Source: Anisodus tanguticus
Taxonomy: Eukaryota > Streptophyta > Magnoliopsida > Solanales > Solanaceae
Assembly (NCBI GenBank): GCA_034509755.1
Contig: CM067541.1
Coordinates: forward strand, 8,668,001 to 8,732,000
Reading direction: 5' to 3'
DNA length: 64,000 nt
Shown one piece after another: positions 1-11,800 of this stretch (positions are counted from its first letter, which is position 1; every line of letters starts with the position of its first letter). A program made the translations under genes and the position numbers. The notes beneath the pieces are model-generated. The model was not told the origin of the DNA. It was given only the letters and a program-made list of their open reading frames with translations, and ran no database searches.

Positions 1-697
1 GAGTGAGAGTGGTCTCGGTGGAGGATAAGATGCGGGAAGCGAGGTTGAGATGGTTTGGACATGTGCAGATGAGAGACACAAATGCCCCGTGCGGAGATGT
101 GAGAGGCTGGCTATGGACGGGTTCAGAAGGGGTAGATGTAGGCCAAAGAAGTATTGGGGAGAGGTGATTAGACGGGATATGGCACATGTGCAACTTACTG
201 AGGACATGACCTTAGATATGGCGTTGTGAAGGACACAGATTAGGGTAGAATGATAGTAGATAGTCAAGCGTAGTCCTACTTACGCTTGCAAATTGGTAGT
301 TGTAGTGTTAGTATTGTAGGTTCGCTTAGCCTATCATACTAAAAGGGTGCAGTATTGCTCTATAGTCCTCTTTAGCTTGATTTCTGTTGCTATGTGTCCT
401 ACTATGTCCTACTTTGCCTAGCTTATTTACATGCGCTAGTTACTGCTTACTTTTCGAAATGCTCTATCATGACCTATTCCCTTTTGATACCAACAATTTC
501 ATACCGCTTTAACTATTTTCTGACCATCTCTCTTGCTTCGATTTTGTTGTTGCTTTGCTTGTGATTATACTCTGTCTTGAGCCGAGGGTCTCTCGAAAAC
601 TGCCACTCTACCTACCAAGATAGATGTAAGGTCTGCGTACACTCTATCCTTCCAAACCCATGTTGTGAGATTTTACTGGGTATGTTGTTGTGCGGAA
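1..697 (+). mobile_element. 3' fragment of an RTE-type LINE, with the shared RTE/TS-SINE tail
   Basis: Bases 1-228 encode the C-terminal end of an RTE reverse transcriptase polyprotein (motifs RLRWFGHVQ, ERLAMDGF, KKYWGEVIRRDMA), ending at a TGA at 226-228. The same segment occurs on the other strand at 37503-37754. A one-base loss near position 87 shifts the frame compared with that copy. Bases 229-570 are 3' untranslated sequence. Bases 575-697 are the tail beginning GAGCCGAGGGTCT and ending in TTG repeats, which Solanaceae RTE LINEs share with TS-type SINEs. The 5' part lies outside the window. Confidence 0.85.
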
Positions 698-785
698 ACA
701 AAGATGATATAAGAGATCAGTTGGTAAAGGGAGGTCACTTAACACAATTCCATGGCAAAGCTATCAAATGAGTTTGGAATAATTG

Positions 786-1596
786 CTCCAAATTTTATTT
801 AGCTTCAAACAAGCGGAAGTAACTCACAAGAGAGGAGAAAACACAATGATTATGACATTGTAATTTTCAAGACAATCACATTTTTGTCATAGAAGATGTT
901 CGTCCGTCATATCATTTGTGACAAAACATACAAATCCCAGGAATATTGCCTACTAATCTATAATATAATTCATCTTTTGACTACAATTTATATTTGAATT
1001 TTATTACAGTTTTTATTGTTGTGATTTTTGTCACTAATCACGATAATTCTGTTTTTATTCAGTAAAAGTAATATTTTTTAGCGACGATATGATGGTTTTT
1101 CAACTACAGAATTGTAAGTTATTTTTGTAAAAGCAAAGTTGTCACTAATTTATATATTTAGGGACGGTATATTTTTTCATATATAAAAGGTTGTCTTTGG
1201 TGAAGAAATTGCTTTTGTTCAACTACGAAATGCATATAACTTCATAGACAATTGACATCGTCACTAATTAAACTAAAAAGTTAGCGACAAGGTAATTTCG
1301 TCGGCATTAAAAACCTTTTGGTGACGAAAATACACTTTCAACTACGATTTTTTTGTGCTTTTCTGACGAATGAATTCGTCACAAATACTATGCATTTGGG
1401 GACGAAAAATGATTTTGTAGTTAATACAATTTTATTTAGCGATGAAACACTAAGTCGTTTTTGTATACATTTAGCGACCCATGTTTAGGGATGTACAATT
1501 GACAAATTTTTTTCCGTCACGAAATATTTTTCATGAAAAAATATGATTTTTAAATTACAAAATAATCCATCAATGATAATCAAATTTATTGTAGTG
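786..1596. repeat. CACTA-transposon-like subterminal region
   Basis: Degenerate short motifs such as GTCACTAA, GCGACGA, GGTGACGAAAA and TTCAACTACGA recur in both orientations, as in the subterminal arrays of CACTA elements. The right edge at 1589-1596 reads TTGTAGTG, the inverse of the CACTACAA terminus, and is followed by TAA. I could not find a matching left terminus or any transposase coding, so this is a terminal remnant or a false positive. Confidence 0.4.
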
Positions 1597-1599
1597 TAA

Positions 1600-2200
1600 G
1601 GAAAACAGTGCATTGCATTCAGAAAAAGGAATAATAACAAACAACAAAATAATGTGATTACCAAAGTGCAAAAAATAGCAGGTGGTAACAAAAATTAAAC
1701 AAGAAACTATGAAAATAATAATGTTAATACTACCGGTAAGAAAGTAAAAAATCATATTCTAAATAATGTTTCATATATTCATCATAACATATATATTACC
1801 AGGATAAGCTACAATCATAGAAGGGTGATCACTAAAATATTCTTCATCGAAAATTATATTGTGTATATAAATTGAAATTTATTATTTTCTATACATATAT
1901 TAATACTGAATATTCTTCGTAAAATTCCTTACTTTATCATTGTATAGATAATGCTATCTAATCTAGTACACATTTAAGTAAGTTGAAACTATTTCCATGA
2001 AATTAGAAACTTAGAAACGTCTTCAAAAGATAGGCAATAGTTCACAAATCACATGCCCCTTTATGAAAATATATAGATCGATGCATACTTGGATAAATAT
2101 TTATTGTCTTAAATTATTCAATGATACATGTATAATTAAAATAAATATACACTCGCTGCCAATATATCATCTTAGCTGTAATAACCGAGGTCCGAGCTGC
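1600..2200. other. AT-rich intergenic DNA, nothing recognised
   Basis: The short reading frames here are low-complexity AT-rich sequence. No repeat termini, splice patterns or protein motifs were seen. Confidence 0.6.
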
Positions 2201-2334
2201 AAATTGTAATGTTATGTACAGTGATCTAAAATTAGATTGGTTATTTTTTGTGAAGGTGAAACATTATAATAATATGGTTATTGTAGTAAAAGGGTTGCTT
2301 ATTCCCGAGAAAACCCATATGTTGAGACTTCACT

Positions 2335-2585
2335 TTGTGAAGGGGAAAGTCCCGAAGGCGAAATCCCCCACCTATACCAGAGGCCCTTTGGCCAGGTGGG
2401 ATGTAAATCGAGGGATATGCGCGAGTGGCAGCCTTGCAAGGGAGAGGACCAACGGGACACGAACCCATAACAATCCTTGCAATATTTCAGCAAAGACTGT
2501 CACCACACGGATTCGAACCGCGACGTCGGAGTGGTTGTACCCAATCACCTTGCCACTTACTAACTGCTCTGCGAATCTTACATAG
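2335..2585 (-). mobile_element. tRNA-derived SINE
   Basis: Read on the minus strand, a pol III A-box-like TGGCAAGGTGATTGGG (about 2550-2565) is followed about 30 bases on by a perfect B box GGTTCGAATCC (about 2511-2521). This spacing fits the tRNA-like head of a plant SINE, with a non-tRNA body running down to about 2335. It is not a tRNA gene because no acceptor or anticodon stems form. The exact SINE family was not identified. Confidence 0.55.
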
Positions 2586-2731
2586 GCATGGGACGTTTAT
2601 TTTTTCCACATAAGTTGAATAGAGTCTTAAAATCTTACCATCATTATATAGGGCAAGTAGCTACTGATAATTCAATTGCAGGATCCATGTGGTAATTGAT
2701 TAATTTGCTCATCCATATTTAATTTAATTTG

Positions 2732-2732
<1 letters not shown>

Positions 2733-2761
<29 letters not shown>
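2733..2761. repeat. (TA)n microsatellite
   Basis: Uninterrupted TA dinucleotide run of about 29 bases. Confidence 0.95.
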
Positions 2762-2765
<4 letters not shown>

Positions 2766-2824
2766 TGCTTTGTGATTACTAAATGGCCCATGTGTTACCA
2801 CAAATAAATGTTTGGCTGTGGACC

Positions 2825-3070
2825 ACATGAGCGAAGCTAGGATTTTTGACATGAAAATTCAAAAAGGTAAGGAAAATGTTTCTAGTGATATGCGAACCCC
2901 CAACAATGGGCTAAACATTATGCACTTTTTGACCATTGAGCTGAAGTTCATATCGTGTTAAGAGGATTTAATTATTATTATACATAAATAAATAAATGGA
3001 CCTTATATAATGTAAATTTCTGATAAAAGGGTTCAATTGAACCCCCTTCCAACCCTGTAATTCCGCCCCT
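2825..3070. mobile_element. hAT-type MITE
   Basis: The right end AATTCCGCCCCT is the inverse of a GGGGCGGAGCTA-type terminus seen in other copies here. The left end is a degraded ATGAGCGAAGCTAGG. The flanking 8-mers are TGTGGACC (2817-2824) and AGTGGACC (3071-3078), a 7/8 match as expected for a hAT target duplication. Related elements lie at 5358-5544 and 47098-47269. It is non-coding. Confidence 0.55.
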
Positions 3071-3078
3071 AGTGGACC

Positions 3079-3640
3079 GGTCAAGAGAAAGTCATATGGA
3101 TGTTTAAATTACTATAGGTCGATATATCTTGTCTTACATTTAGTTAATTATGATAAAAAATGAAATTATGCAACCCATTGACATGATTATGGGCAAGATG
3201 ATGCAACTAAACGACCTTCACTGTGACGGTTAAAGACTTTTAAGTAATCACTCTTTAATCATTTCCTCATTTTTTATGCAAGTGGTTGCAATATTATTGA
3301 TAGGGAGAAATAGCTACTTCTAGCTGCAAGATAGATACTGTATAAGTTATGAGTTGTGACTATTATCATATTAAAATATGAAGTTCTGAGTTCTGACAAT
3401 GCGAAAATAATTTAGACTATCAATGTAATTTCTCATATCTCCAAAGATAGTCTTTGAGATCTATTCTCATTAGGGGAGAGGAGAGAAAAATAAGAAATGG
3501 AGTGTCAGAAGGTCAAAATTTTAAAAATCTGTATACTAAACCAAATAAAGATAGAACAGGCTAACAAACTTATAATATAGTAATATACTACTTGTTATGA
3601 TGGCCGTCCCTTTAAAACAATTGCATCAAAGAGCAAATAC
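3079..3640. other. AT-rich intergenic DNA, nothing recognised
   Basis: No coding motif, terminal repeat or tandem array was seen between the two MITEs. Confidence 0.55.
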
Positions 3641-3642
3641 TA

Positions 3643-3900
3643 CTCTTTCCGTACACTTTTACTTGTCACGTTTCGGTTCTCAAGAGTCAAATCACATGAA
3701 TATTGACCAACATTTTTGGATATATTTTTTTCATAATATTAATATGAGAAGAATTGCAACTTATAATTTTTTCGTATAGTTTTCAAAATTTTAAATTTTA
3801 ATTTTAAAATATTAAATTAATCAAATTCAATTTAACCCGAAAAATTAATTAAATTGACTATCGAGAAGCGAAACATGACAAGTAAAAGTGAACCTAGGGA
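3643..3900. mobile_element. Stowaway-like MITE with ~30-bp inverted termini
   Basis: The left terminus CTCTTTCCGTACACTTTTAC continues into TTGTCACGTTTCG. The right terminus is its inverse with a few mismatches. TA dinucleotides flank both sides (3641-3642 and 3901-3902), as expected for Tc1/mariner-type MITEs. It is AT-rich with no coding capacity. Confidence 0.75.
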
Positions 3901-3908
3901 TAACTTGG

Positions 3909-4581
3909 TGTTAACACTCAAAAATAATTTAAGTGTTTAGCCGAGTTCAGTGACAATCGAACTGTTCCATAGCTGAATTTACTCCTAGCTCTCGACTACA
4001 AGAACTTCATCGGCTACTAAGGCATCTTAGCCGAGTTGTTAGTTAGACCATTAGAGGTACGACTGAGACCCACTCAGATGCAGACGCTTCAACGACCAAG
4101 TCAAAAGGGTTTCCGAACCCCTATAAGCGGTAACGATCAACAACAGCTATAAGAAAGGGCCATTATCCGAGCAAGAGGAGTAGAGGGCGAGAAAATTGGC
4201 ACCACCTCCCCCATAGTCGGCCATTGAACTTCGTGGGTTACTTGATGGCCGACATGGGGGGGCACGTTTGTACAATTGTTTTTCCTTTTTTGTACTATAA
4301 ATAGGATCATTCTTTGTATAGAAAGAAACACAAAATCAATCAAACAACTCAAATTTTATCTATCTTTCTATCCTTTTATCCTTTACTTTTATTGTACTCA
4401 GTTGTATTCATGTTTCTTACCTCTTAGTTTACTCATACCACCGTCCTAACGCTTTCTGGAGTAGTTGGGAACCCATTGCTGGAGATTAGAGTTCCGTTTC
4501 CAGCTCAAATCACTTAAGTTAAGGAATCAATTTGTCTTCCGATTTCATCAGCCGATACAACGGCAGATAGGGGCGAGAACA
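3909..4581 (+). mobile_element. Solo LTR
   Basis: The 673-base segment begins TGTTAACACT, ends CGAGAACA and is flanked by a perfect 5-base duplication CTTGG (3904-3908 and 4582-4586), the hallmark of an LTR retrotransposon insertion. No internal domain or second LTR is present, so this is a solo LTR left by LTR-LTR recombination. A TATA box and the repeated words AGCCGAG and GGCCGAC lie inside it. Confidence 0.8.
4296..4303 (+). promoter_or_regulatory. TATA box of the solo LTR
   Basis: TATAAATA lies about 390 bases into the LTR, which is consistent with the U3/R boundary of a plant LTR promoter and with plus orientation. Confidence 0.6.
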
Positions 4582-4586
4582 CTTGG

Positions 4587-5230
4587 TTACTTGCTAAAGA
4601 TCCTGTCATTACATAAAAAGATTTGGATTTTTTTAATTGTGTGATCATTGAAAGAGAGGAAAAGATATGATTGAGATTTGATGAAATAAAGTTAGAAAAA
4701 AGCTATTTAAATGTTGAATTTGTGGTTAGACATAAAAATAGAGTTGAAGTTTTATGAGTAAAATCATAATAAAACTTGCAAAACTCGTTTTTAAACTTCA
4801 TATTATATATTTCAAGTTTGAGATTGAATTAATAGGTCATTTTGATAAACAAACACTTAGAAATAATCTCTAAATATTATTTCAAATATTTATAATCTTA
4901 TTCCGGGTTCTTAAGTTGAATGCTTTTCGAGAGGCAACTTTGCCAATACAGGAAAATGGTTATTTCCTCACTTTTGGACAACAGATATTTTCCTTTCGCA
5001 AGTATTTCAATTTGTAACTTGATAGTATTATAATATAATCAACACTTAGATATTGTTAATATCAATATTCTACAAATTTCCTCAAAATAATATCCGATTT
5101 GCTAACATTTTACCAATATTTTATACTAAATGTTTTTGATAAAAAATATTTCACACTTTCCAAACAGGCACTATATAAACTTTCGAAAAATATTTGCCAA
5201 CAATTTAAGTTATTTTTCAAAAATATATAT
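4587..5230. other. AT-rich intergenic DNA, nothing recognised
   Basis: No terminal repeats or protein motifs were seen. Confidence 0.5.
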
Positions 5231-5357
5231 ACAACAACAATAACAATACATACCCAGTGAAATCCCACAGAGGAGTTTGGGGAGGGTAGAGTGTACACAG
5301 ACCTTAGCATTATTTCGGAAGGTAGAAAAATTGTTTCCGCTAGTCCCTCGACACAAG
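5231..5357 (-). mobile_element. RTE/TS-SINE 3' tail, interrupted by a MITE
   Basis: Plus-strand ACAACAACAATAACAATACA is the inverse of the TTG-repeat end. It is followed by inverses of the conserved tail words (GGGGAGGGTAGAGTGTACAC, then TTGTTTCCGC and TCCCTCG). The copy stops at the hAT MITE inserted at 5358 and may resume briefly at 5553. Confidence 0.8.
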
Positions 5358-5544
5358 CAGTGGCGGAGCCACATAGGGCCGAGGGGTTTCATCCAAACCC
5401 CTTCGGCGGGAAAAAATATTATTTATACATGATTAAAATTACTTTTTATGTATATATATGAGATATTGAACCCCTTTAGCTTCTTCGTATGCTTATTTTT
5501 TTATATTTTGAACACCCTTGGTGAAAATTCTCGCTCCGTCACTC
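5358..5544. mobile_element. hAT-type MITE inserted in the retroposon tail
   Basis: The left terminus is CAGTGGCGGAGCC; the right terminus GCTCCGTCACTC is its inverse with two mismatches. Flanking 8-mers GACACAAG (5350-5357) and TACACAAG (5545-5552) match at 7 of 8. The size is 187 bases. It shares internal words (TTATGTATATATAT, TTGAACCCC, TTCTTCGT) with the MITE at 47098-47269. Confidence 0.8.
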
Positions 5545-5834
5545 TACACAAGGACAAGAATATTTTTCAAAAATATATATTTCTCTAAAAATAGGTAGTG
5601 TGTCATGCCAAAAGATGCATCATTTACCAAATCTCAAACAACAGCCAATCATTTTATTTGTTAGGCTCATGCGTGCCTCGCGTCAGCCATATATAGACTA
5701 CTTTCATTTTCATCTGGATTTTCTGTAGGCCATTTTAGACATTAATATATTGTTTTGGGGTGTCTATGTCGAGGAATATATATGGTGTGTTCTTGCAAGT
5801 AGCCAACTAACCAATGTTGAGATTCTATTCGCTA

Positions 5835-6067
5835 CTCTCTTTGTCTCAATTTATATGACTTTTTTTTTAATTATCTCCAAAAGAATGACACATTTTTTTA
5901 TTTGACAATAATTTAAATTTAAATTTTATCTTTTACGCTTAACGAGATGATCTATAACAACACAAATATCTTTGACTTATTTTAAACCACAAGATTTAAA
6001 AGTCTTTCTTTATTTTTTAAATTTCGTGCACAATCAAACTATATCATATAAATTGAGACAGAGAGAT
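5835..6067. mobile_element. Stowaway MITE
   Basis: The left end CTCTCTTTGTCTCAATTTAT and the inverse right end (ATAAATTGAGACAGAGAGAT) are flanked by TA. Its interior closely matches 13161-13400 (shared words AACGAGATGATCTATAAC and ATATCTTTGACTTATTTT), so both belong to one family. Confidence 0.85.
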
Positions 6068-6217
6068 TATAATAATAACAATAACTACCAATATGTGAAA
6101 TTTGTATCCGTTCATGACTAATCATTGAGAACAAATGGGTTGCATTTATGTCACCAAATTTCTTAAGATTTTGAGTACACTAGCATGTTTATTTGGGTTT
6201 AAGTTTTATACGTTGAG

Positions 6218-6420
6218 GATCCATTTGGCTACCTAATTCCTATATAAATTTTGGGATTGTATTATTCAGTGTTTGAGTATTGGTATTAGCTAATACTTTA
6301 TACCAAAATTTTTTGGTATTATGTATCCCGTATTGGATGTGGGATTATAATCCCATGGATTCGTGATTATAATCCCAGAATTATAATGTTGGGATAACCT
6401 AGTTCCAAACCAAACGAATC
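6218..6420. mobile_element. MITE with imperfect inverted arms
   Basis: The left arm (GGATCCATTTGGCTACCTA) and right arm (inverse of TAGTTCCAAACCAAACGAATC) are partly complementary. The interior repeats GGGATTATAATCCCA-type palindromes. No clear target duplication was found, so superfamily and exact ends are uncertain. Confidence 0.45.
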
Positions 6421-6425
6421 TGATA

Positions 6426-7730
6426 GTATAAAAATATCATTTGTTCTTAGCTTATATGATACTTTTATTTTGTTTCAAAAAAAATATTTTATACTTTGAA
6501 ATAATTTAATTTTAAACTTCATATTTTACCCTAATAGGCACACAAATATCATAGCATGCTTAATACCACAAATTCTAACATCTTTTTATTGTATTCGTCT
6601 CCAGCTAAACAAGTTCACATCATACGAAACAGAGATAGAATATCTTAGTACATCTTTTAAACCTTCCCTTGACATCTGTGTGGTTCCAACTTCCAAGTAG
6701 TAATATATCCTCAAAGTTATAAACCTTGGTCCACTAGACCCAACCATCCAGAGCAACTGACTGGGCCAAATAGTATAGGCATATGCAACTCTTTTTCTAG
6801 TTTAACTTTTACATATCGATAGTGTAATAGATGTTTACGTGATCACATCACCTAAAAGAGAATTTAAATCATAATAAGTAGGGTTAAATAAAATAATAAG
6901 ACACAACTACTAACACGGAACTATCAACGTAGATCAGTTAAGAATGTATAGCTATGAATTTTCTTTGTACTCCACCTCTCTATCGTCTTCATTTACTGGG
7001 AGATGATAATATGGGCATTGACATATTCCAAAGAACTCAAAGGTTCAATAGAGGAATTATTTAATTTGGACCATTTATATCACATTGCAGTCCCTTCGTC
7101 ATTCATGAACACTTACACTGTTGAGATAAACCATTTTCAGATTTTCGAAGAATCAAGATTTTACCAAAACAAAAAAATAAAAGAAGAAAGAAAGAAGATG
7201 TTAGAGAAATAAATTGTCCAAGGTGTTACTTTACCATCCTATACTATTGGTGCTTGATACAATTTTGTTTACTTCAAGAAAAGACTAAAGTTTGAAGGGT
7301 TAAATTATTTTGTTCTTACCAGTTCACACCTCGAGTACCATAAGTAATCAAATTAACTATATATACCTTGTCGTGCGTGGTAAAAGATCAACTAAACCTA
7401 TACTATATCAAACTTGTGTTTATATACACTCCTTTACAGGTCCAACCACTATCAAAATAACACCAGGGCATTTAACTAGGCAAAAAGAACTTCATTGGAG
7501 GTATTGGGCATCATGCATCATAACAAAAGATGAAAAAAAAAAAGCAAAAAAGAGAAGTAACTTACCAGTGACCTGAATCGTATTTGGAGAAAAAAACCAT
7601 AAATAAATATTTAACGAAATTGACTTCTCGTAGGGAATGAAGAAGAAAATAAAGGGGGAAAATGTCTCTGCTGCAACAGGCTCCTCTCCTGAGAAAAAAA
7701 ATAATGTACATGGAAGTGCCAGCTGCATTA
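6426..7730. other. Intergenic DNA downstream of the CCCH gene
   Basis: A degraded Stowaway-like pair of ends may span about 6436-6640 (ending GAAACAGAGATAGA). The rest holds short AT-rich frames with no recognisable protein. The part nearest 7731 should include the 3' UTR of the minus-strand CCCH gene, but I could not fix its poly(A) site. Confidence 0.4.
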
Positions 7731-8889
7731 TTATGTACCAGTAATCTCCCTATCCATTTTCATTCTCTTTGAACTTTGAACCTCTGGCAAGCTACCCACC
7801 CTCTGTTGGGAGGATGCATCATGCATATATGCACAGTTCGCGCCATGCCGGCATCCCCTTGAACTATTAAAATAGATGCAAGGCTTCATTATCTTAGGTT
7901 TTGAATCTCTTAAATTATAGCTATTTTGTGATTCTTGAACAGAACCTAATTGTTGGTTGTTTCGGTTATTGCTATATTGTTGGTTGTTTTGTGATTCTTG
8001 AACAGAACCTAATTGTTGGTTGTTTCGGTTATTGCTATATTGTTGGTTGTTTTGTGATTCTTGAACTGAACCTAATTGTTGGTTGCTTCGGTTGTTGCTA
8101 TATTGTGGTGGCAATGTTTCTTGCCTTTCTCCTCCGTGTTGCTGAATAAGACTCTTGTAATAGTTGATGTCCCTAGGTACCAGTGCTGGCATAGAGGAAG
8201 AAGGTGTTGACACAGTTGCTACTGGACTTGGTAAAGGAGCTGATACAGCCTCGGGTCCACGAGGCCTCAAACTGGGAACGGGTCCTATCCTACTTGGAGC
8301 AGAGTGGTAGGGCCCATTAGAAGCACCTGCCACCGAAGGCATACCTAGTTCTGTTCTACTGACTTGAACTGGTGGAGGATCTGTCCTACCAGTGTGAACA
8401 AAAGGTTGCGTAGTAATACTTGATGCCTGCGGCCTTGGGTTGGGCATACTAACAGCAGACATACTTTGGGTACTTGTAGCTGGCATGCTATGGGAGTTGG
8501 TGCCTACTCCTTGATGTGTAACCAATTGCCCAACAATTTTCGGGTCACTCAAAATTTTTATGAGCAATTCATGGTCAATCAGATTCCGTTGGCCATTGTC
8601 TGCCATGAGTGCAGTTAAAGCAGCCTGAGCTGCTGCTGCAACATCAGGCTCCACACCATGAACTACTCCAGATGATGAGTTTCCATGGACTGGAAAGTTA
8701 TTTCCGGCACTTCTATTGGACAAGGGAACTCCAGACTGCATTACCTGGGCCGTTGAGACGACTGCATTAGTAGGTTGCACAGTACCATATGACGGATCTG
8801 CTACTTCCTCCTCTTCAACAGGAGTTAAGGGTATAACAGGTGTGTGCTGATCATTATGAAGAGTCTCTTCTCCAGGACCTATTGAAGGA
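7731..8889 (-). CDS. CCCH gene exon 4 with finger and repeats
   Basis: The acceptor AG at 8891-8890 follows a pyrimidine-rich tract (TTTTATTTCCATCCAG). The exon encodes an acidic VEEEEV patch, an ALMADNGQ/LLIKILSDPK segment, a Ser/Pro/Val-rich linker, SLIQQHGGERQE, the 21-residue repeats, the CCCH finger and the stop at 7733-7731. Confidence 0.88.
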
Positions 8890-11800
8890 CTGGATGGAAA
8901 TAAAAAACCAACTTCAAGATCAATGAGGAAAAAGTAAAAAAAGAACTGTAAAAATGCTATGAGAAGAAAGGAACCAAAGTAAAAAAATCCCCACAAGATT
9001 GAAGTATCATACTTTGGAGGAATGGAAGATTCACGTGGATAAATTGCTTCAAGCACTCTCATCTCCCGTTGTTTTTGAATCTCCATTTCATTGCTTTCTT
9101 CACCCGCAACCACTTGCCATTTTATATCCAAAACAAACTATTGAAAATCAAGGGGGGCAGAATTAGCAATAGACACTGATGCTACGACAATCTGCTGCGT
9201 AGTAGCATGCTTTGGGATCAACAAATGAATATTTCCTCCATTTTTGGGTTTCGCGATTTTGGGGATACTTCATGTGTGCAAATATATGAGAAAGAAAAAG
9301 AAATACCAAGAGATCGAGTCAAAATAAAGAATGCATGCTTCAAAAATCTGACATGGCATGCATAAGTAGCTGCTCCCCCTCCCCCCAATACTGCTTAAAT
9401 GAAATTATCAATTCCAGCATATATTACTATCAACAGCTATTATGTGGCCTCAACATTTGAACTCAAATATGACACATGAACATCATACGCCAGTAGACTA
9501 TCAGATCATATCAATTTTTGCACTGTGGTTCTTGTTAATCAACATAGTTAGGGATCCAGCAGGTTCCAACTCCACAATAGCTTCCTATTTTCTCCCTTAA
9601 ATTAAAATCTAGTAAGCAATCTCAGACGTATTGGCGGAATCTTGTGTGTTCTGACAATATTTGTGCTGCCCTTTGTTTTGTCATTCCTCTCGATAAAAGT
9701 TTCTAAAAGGATGGAGTTCTACATCGATGCTTCTCTCTCCTCAGCATCTCTCTATGATACCTTTGATCAGGATACAAACAGAAATGCTCCCGGGAACAGG
9801 AGGTATGTGATTTTGTTTGATGAGGAAGCAATAAGAGAAAACCATTGATACCCAGAAACGGTTAGCAGGTCTAAGGAGGAATGTGGTTTTAATGTGGATA
9901 TATGAGTTCGAGATGATTTCCTTCTTATGAAAGTAACAGTATTAGGCGATTCATAGTCTTAGTCAAAGTGAGTAGAATACAACAACCACTACTACTACTA
10001 CGCCCCAATACCAAGCAAGTTCGAGTCAGGCCAACAGTATGAATCCTTAATATCATAAATGCAAAAGGAAAAAATCTAACCTTTTCCAAGTTGTGTATAC
10101 CTATTAGGAAAAAAGTTATCCAACTTGTATACTGGAATCTGTATACAAGTATTGACTCACTTATTCAAATTAGCTCAACAGGTGGAATCATCTATCTGAA
10201 TTCTGATAGATCCTTGGGTTGGAGATACATTTTCCTAGTTTTATCCCCTGTTATAAAATACTCCCTCAATCGCAATTTGTTTGGCTTCTTTTGTTGCTAT
10301 GTTAAGAAAGATTGCGACCTTTCTAAATGTAAATACCCCACTTATGTTCCATTTTGCCCTTATGAGATGCTTTTTCTAGGAGCTACATGATTTGTTGCGG
10401 ACCCTATAAGAAGGTTAACTTTGGCATATTTAGCTTACGTGTCAAATGGCGCCAACAAATTGGGATGGAGGGTGTTACTCATTGCTTGATAGAACACATA
10501 AGATGTTTCTTATAAAGTAGTGAAAGAGAAGAGAAGAAAAGAGCACTCTTATTCAATTAAGTAAGTTAACATCATATAAGAAGGATGCTTATAAGAAAAT
10601 TTAGAAAACTATGACATAAAACAAATGTCAACTACATGAAAAAATAAAATCTAAACTACACGAATTGAGGAAAACTTAGACCGAGGAAACATTCATAATT
10701 ATTTAAATTTCTGATTATCAGATAATCCTTAAGAATATTGATTATATAGATATATTATATTATACTGCTCTAAATCTCTTGAATTTAGCAGATATTTTGC
10801 TTCTCTTAAAACTAGAACAATATTACAATAGAAAGGAAAATGATCTGTTTTTAACTTAATAAATATAGGGTTTTCGTCAATGACAAAAGGAATATGGTTT
10901 TGGCTCGGTGTACCTTCTCTACTAATAGACTTTGCGAGAGCTACTCCAGAATTCTGCTAGTTTGTTAATTCATTTATCTGTCTGGAAGTTTCAATACTAT
11001 GGCCATCCATTCAGCCTTTTTGGTATGCAGGATTAGCTCAGTCAGAAAGTAAAGTATCTCATTTTTCTTTTAACCAACTAATATGACATCAACGTTCATA
11101 AATTCTGAAATTTCCTAGCACATGAACTATATTCAAAATAAACAACCTCCTCTATGCCCAAGTTTTTAGACATGATAAGAAGTCAAACCGGACAAGGCAA
11201 TAAACTGAGCATTTTGTTAATTCATTTTCGTGAGTCTAATTTTTATCATGATAACCAACAGCCTAAATAGTGGTAACAAACAAAGTAATACCTGAAAAGT
11301 AAAATTTTTTTAAAAAAAAAACTTACAGAGGGAGGACGACTCCATTTGATTACAGGAATTTGAGCTATTTTATTCTTCCAGAGACTTGCAGGCTGTGCAC
11401 CCTCAAAGCCTGGTGGTAAATTATCATCAGACACCAAAACACCTGCGTGCAAAGGCAATGATATCTTTGCTTGGAGATGATCTTGAGTTCCTCCTATTCC
11501 AACTTGGGAAGGGGAATCTTCAGACAGGAAAAGTTTTACCTATTAAAAGAAAGAACTATTCAATTATTAAGAAAGTATTCTATTTGGCAGCATCAGTCAT
11601 TCAACACTAATATACCCCATCCACAGAAAAAGATTTGATTAAAATTTGTACCAAAATACATCATTCATCAAAACTCGGCATATATATATTGGTATTGATC
11701 AATGAAAATTACTGTCAACAACTTTAAATATATAATATGAACTAGTTTATCCCACATAAGACAAATATACCATAGAAGATCTATAGTGAGAACATCACAT

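Larger units (their letters stand above)
9138..11326 (-). other. Intron 2 of the CCCH gene
   Basis: 2189 bases between exons 3 and 2. It holds a dispersed repeat tail near 9983, a Stowaway MITE at 10261-10473 and otherwise AT-rich sequence. No internal gene was recognised. Confidence 0.8.

Noticed and set aside
2500..2530. Possible tRNA gene from the GGTTCGAATCC box
   Set aside because: The A and B boxes fit, but acceptor, D and anticodon stems do not form. It is better explained as a SINE head.
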